Positions 31,477-64,000 of a stretch of DNA of 64,000 bases are shown here, in pieces. The stretch is taken from NCBI RefSeq assembly GCF_027596085.1, contig NC_072469.1, forward strand, positions 18,989,281-19,053,280, read 5' to 3'. Position 1 is the first letter of the stretch. Each line of letters begins with the position of its first letter. Both the position numbers and the translations under genes were made by a program. The DNA comes from Anoplopoma fimbria. Lineage: Eukaryota > Chordata > Actinopteri > Perciformes > Anoplopomatidae. The notes under the pieces are model-generated. The model ran no database searches. It had not been told where the DNA came from and saw only the letters and a list, made by a program, of their open reading frames with translations.

Positions 31477-32008
31477 CAAATAGCTTTGCTATTACTATAG
31501 CATGTATACAACAGTTTTTTTTGTTTTTGTTTCTACCTTTCCTGGCCTTCAGAAATATTGTACAACTGTCATCAAAAGACACAAATAATTTGAAGCTTGG
31601 TGAACAATATGCTCTTGGGTACTTGGCAGCTACTGACATCAAAGGCACACTGTGTAGGCTGTGATACAAAGCAGATACCTGCACACATTTAAAGGAAGAT
31701 TTACTTTAGGTATAGCAAAGTCTCCATATATACTGGCTTCACAGTCCTTCTCAAAAGATTCCTGATATCAACGTGTTTTGATAAAGAGAACCAGATGTTG
31801 GTATAGAATAAGGCTTTGATTTTGATTGTACATGGTTCAATTTGAATGTAACCCTGTGCAGTGAGGAAGCATATCCAAACGTGCAAAGAATACAGTAAAT
31901 ATAATTGTCAAAAGTGGCCACTATGGTGTAAACACTAAAAAAAAATCATACTTCGGTTTGGTCAATTTGGATATTCCAACCGAGCTGACTACTTCTTGAT
32001 CTTCTTGG

Positions 32009-32200
32009 GGCGGCTGTGGCACATGAGGTAGAGCGCTTGACCCACAACCACAAGGTCGGTGGTTCGAACCCCTCTACAGGCAACATGCCGAGGTGTCCTT
32101 GACACCCCAAAATTGCTCCCCCATTGCAGCCCACTGCTCCTCCGGGATGGGTCAAAGGCAGAGAACCGAATTTCCCCATTGTGGGACTAATAAAGGCTTA

Positions 32201-32252
<52 letters not shown>
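32009..32252 (+). mobile_element. tRNA-derived SINE with (ATT)n tail
   Basis: The head 'ggcggctgtggcacatgagg' has an A-box-like element. A B box GGTTCGAACCC lies at 32061-32071, preceded by 'ggtcggt' as in the SINE at 2.2 kb. The 3' end 'tgggactaataaaggctta' runs into about 45 bp of (ATT)n. It lies antisense within the predicted tpk1 3' UTR. Confidence 0.85.
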
Positions 32253-32427
32253 TACAGGACAATCATAGAAATACTTAAGTGAGATTTTTGGCCATATGCA
32301 ATTGTGTGTTCAGCTTTTTCCTTCATTTACATCATGCTGTACAAAACATATAAAAATTAGGAGTTTGCTGTAGCAAAGTAGTTGCTTGTTCTTAGTAGTC
32401 AAATTTGGCCCGAGAAGAAAGGACCTC

Positions 32428-63192
<30,765 letters not shown>

Positions 63193-63525
63193 CTACGCAC
63201 AAAGAAAAATGGAAACACACACGCAGGCAACACAACATAATCAGATGGATGTACACATTCCCAGATAGCAACACTAAAAAACCCAGGCAGAGATAAGGGA
63301 TAGGGGATAACAAAGCAGAGAAAAAAACTGAAAGAGATAGAGAGATGGAGAGAGGTATAAATCAGTGTTTTAGTCTTGTCTGGCTGTCTGTGGGCTGTGT
63401 TGCTGAATAATGTAGAGGTTCCAGTCAGTGGCCCTAAACTACAGCATCCAGGTAAACAACCGCACTCTGGCATTCTCTCCCTCTGTCTCCTTCTCTCTCC
63501 ATACACTGCACAACTTTGCCACTGC

Positions 63526-63527
<2 letters not shown>

Positions 63528-63583
<56 letters not shown>
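63528..63583. repeat. (CA)n microsatellite
   Basis: About 27 CA units. Confidence 0.97.
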
Positions 63584-63587
<4 letters not shown>

Positions 63588-63629
63588 TGTTCGCTGTGCT
63601 CTGTTTGATCCCATCCATCCTCGCTCGAT

Positions 63630-63655
63630 CCCCCCCCCCCCCCCCCCCCCCCCCC
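63630..63655. repeat. Poly-C run, 26 bp
   Basis: Twenty-six consecutive C residues, followed by C-rich sequence. The exact length may be a sequencing or assembly artefact. Confidence 0.85.
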
Positions 63656-64000
63656 GTCTCCATCCCTTGTCTCCCCCCCTCCTCCCTTTGCGGATTCTTT
63701 TCTGTTCTCTCCCTTCCATCTATGCAGAATTATTCACCGTTTCCGACAAATCTCTGAAGGAACGCCTCAAACTTTCCCATTGTTCTGCTCCTTAAGCATT
63801 ACCATAAAAGTCTGTTCTCTCTCAGGGAAAAAAGGTATTGCTCTTATTTTTTTCTTAGGCAACCTGTGTGATATTCGTGAAACGGGACTAATATAACAGA
63901 CAGCTACAGAGAGAGGGGAAAGGAGAAGAGAGAAAGGAGGATGGCAACCAATATTGTTGTGTGCGAGTATGTACGTGTGTGGCTGTGTGTGTTCATGGTG

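Larger units (their letters stand above)
63193..64000 (-). other. tpk1 intron, continues beyond the window
   Basis: No further tpk1 exon (expected to encode a GDFDS-type motif) is visible before the right edge. It contains a CA array and a poly-C run. Confidence 0.7.

Noticed and set aside
32041..32075. Possible true tRNA gene (B box GGTTCGAACCC)
   Set aside because: No cloverleaf with paired acceptor arms, and it continues into a SINE body with an (ATT)n tail.
31946..32179. 77-codon minus frame rich in Gly and Cys
   Set aside because: It is the antisense of the tRNA-derived SINE, a common spurious frame in fish DNA.

Overview
This is nuclear DNA from a ray-finned (teleost) fish. The evidence is intron-split vertebrate genes with GT-AG junctions, many long (CA/TG)n microsatellites, tRNA-derived SINEs with the fish-type 3' tail 'cgctttggataaaagcg', and a decayed L2/Rex1-like LINE. 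There are no bacterial, viral or CRISPR features. All exon coordinates below come from reading splice junctions and checking codon phase by hand; no alignment was run.

Layout: (1) positions 1671-14142, + strand, carry a complete ten-exon tnfrsf11a (RANK) gene with a predicted 670-residue product. (2) Positions 17123-20779 and 21607-27700, + strand, carry two tandem retinol dehydrogenase (RDH11/12-type short-chain dehydrogenase) genes. Their coding exons 2-7 have identical lengths. The first copy has a GC-AG intron. (3) Positions about 29550-31440, + strand, carry sec61g, complete at 68 residues. (4) Positions 32428-63192, - strand, carry the last four coding exons of tpk1 (thiamin pyrophosphokinase 1), spread over more than 30 kb. 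Its 5' exons lie beyond the right edge. Most of the right half of the window is therefore tpk1 intron, filled with microsatellites, SINE copies and the LINE relic.

The four gene types do not form a pathway. They are an osteoclast/immune TNF receptor, two retinoid/aldehyde reductases, an ER translocon subunit and a cytosolic cofactor kinase. The RDH pair is a local duplication. sec61g and tpk1 converge, and their predicted polyadenylation signals are about 35 bp apart, so their mRNA 3' ends probably abut or overlap. A full-consensus CTCF-type motif lies between tnfrsf11a and the RDH pair. An NRF1 palindrome and an XBP1-type ACGTGGC core lie at the sec61g promoter.

I found no convincing undescribed multigene system. 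The items most worth a second look are the GC-AG intron, two perfect 16-bp-stem hairpins, the degenerate minisatellite in tnfrsf11a intron 9, the convergent sec61g/tpk1 ends with a SINE in the predicted tpk1 3' UTR, the LINE relic, and the unusual RDH features (no N-terminal membrane anchor; DPG in place of HPG in copy 1).
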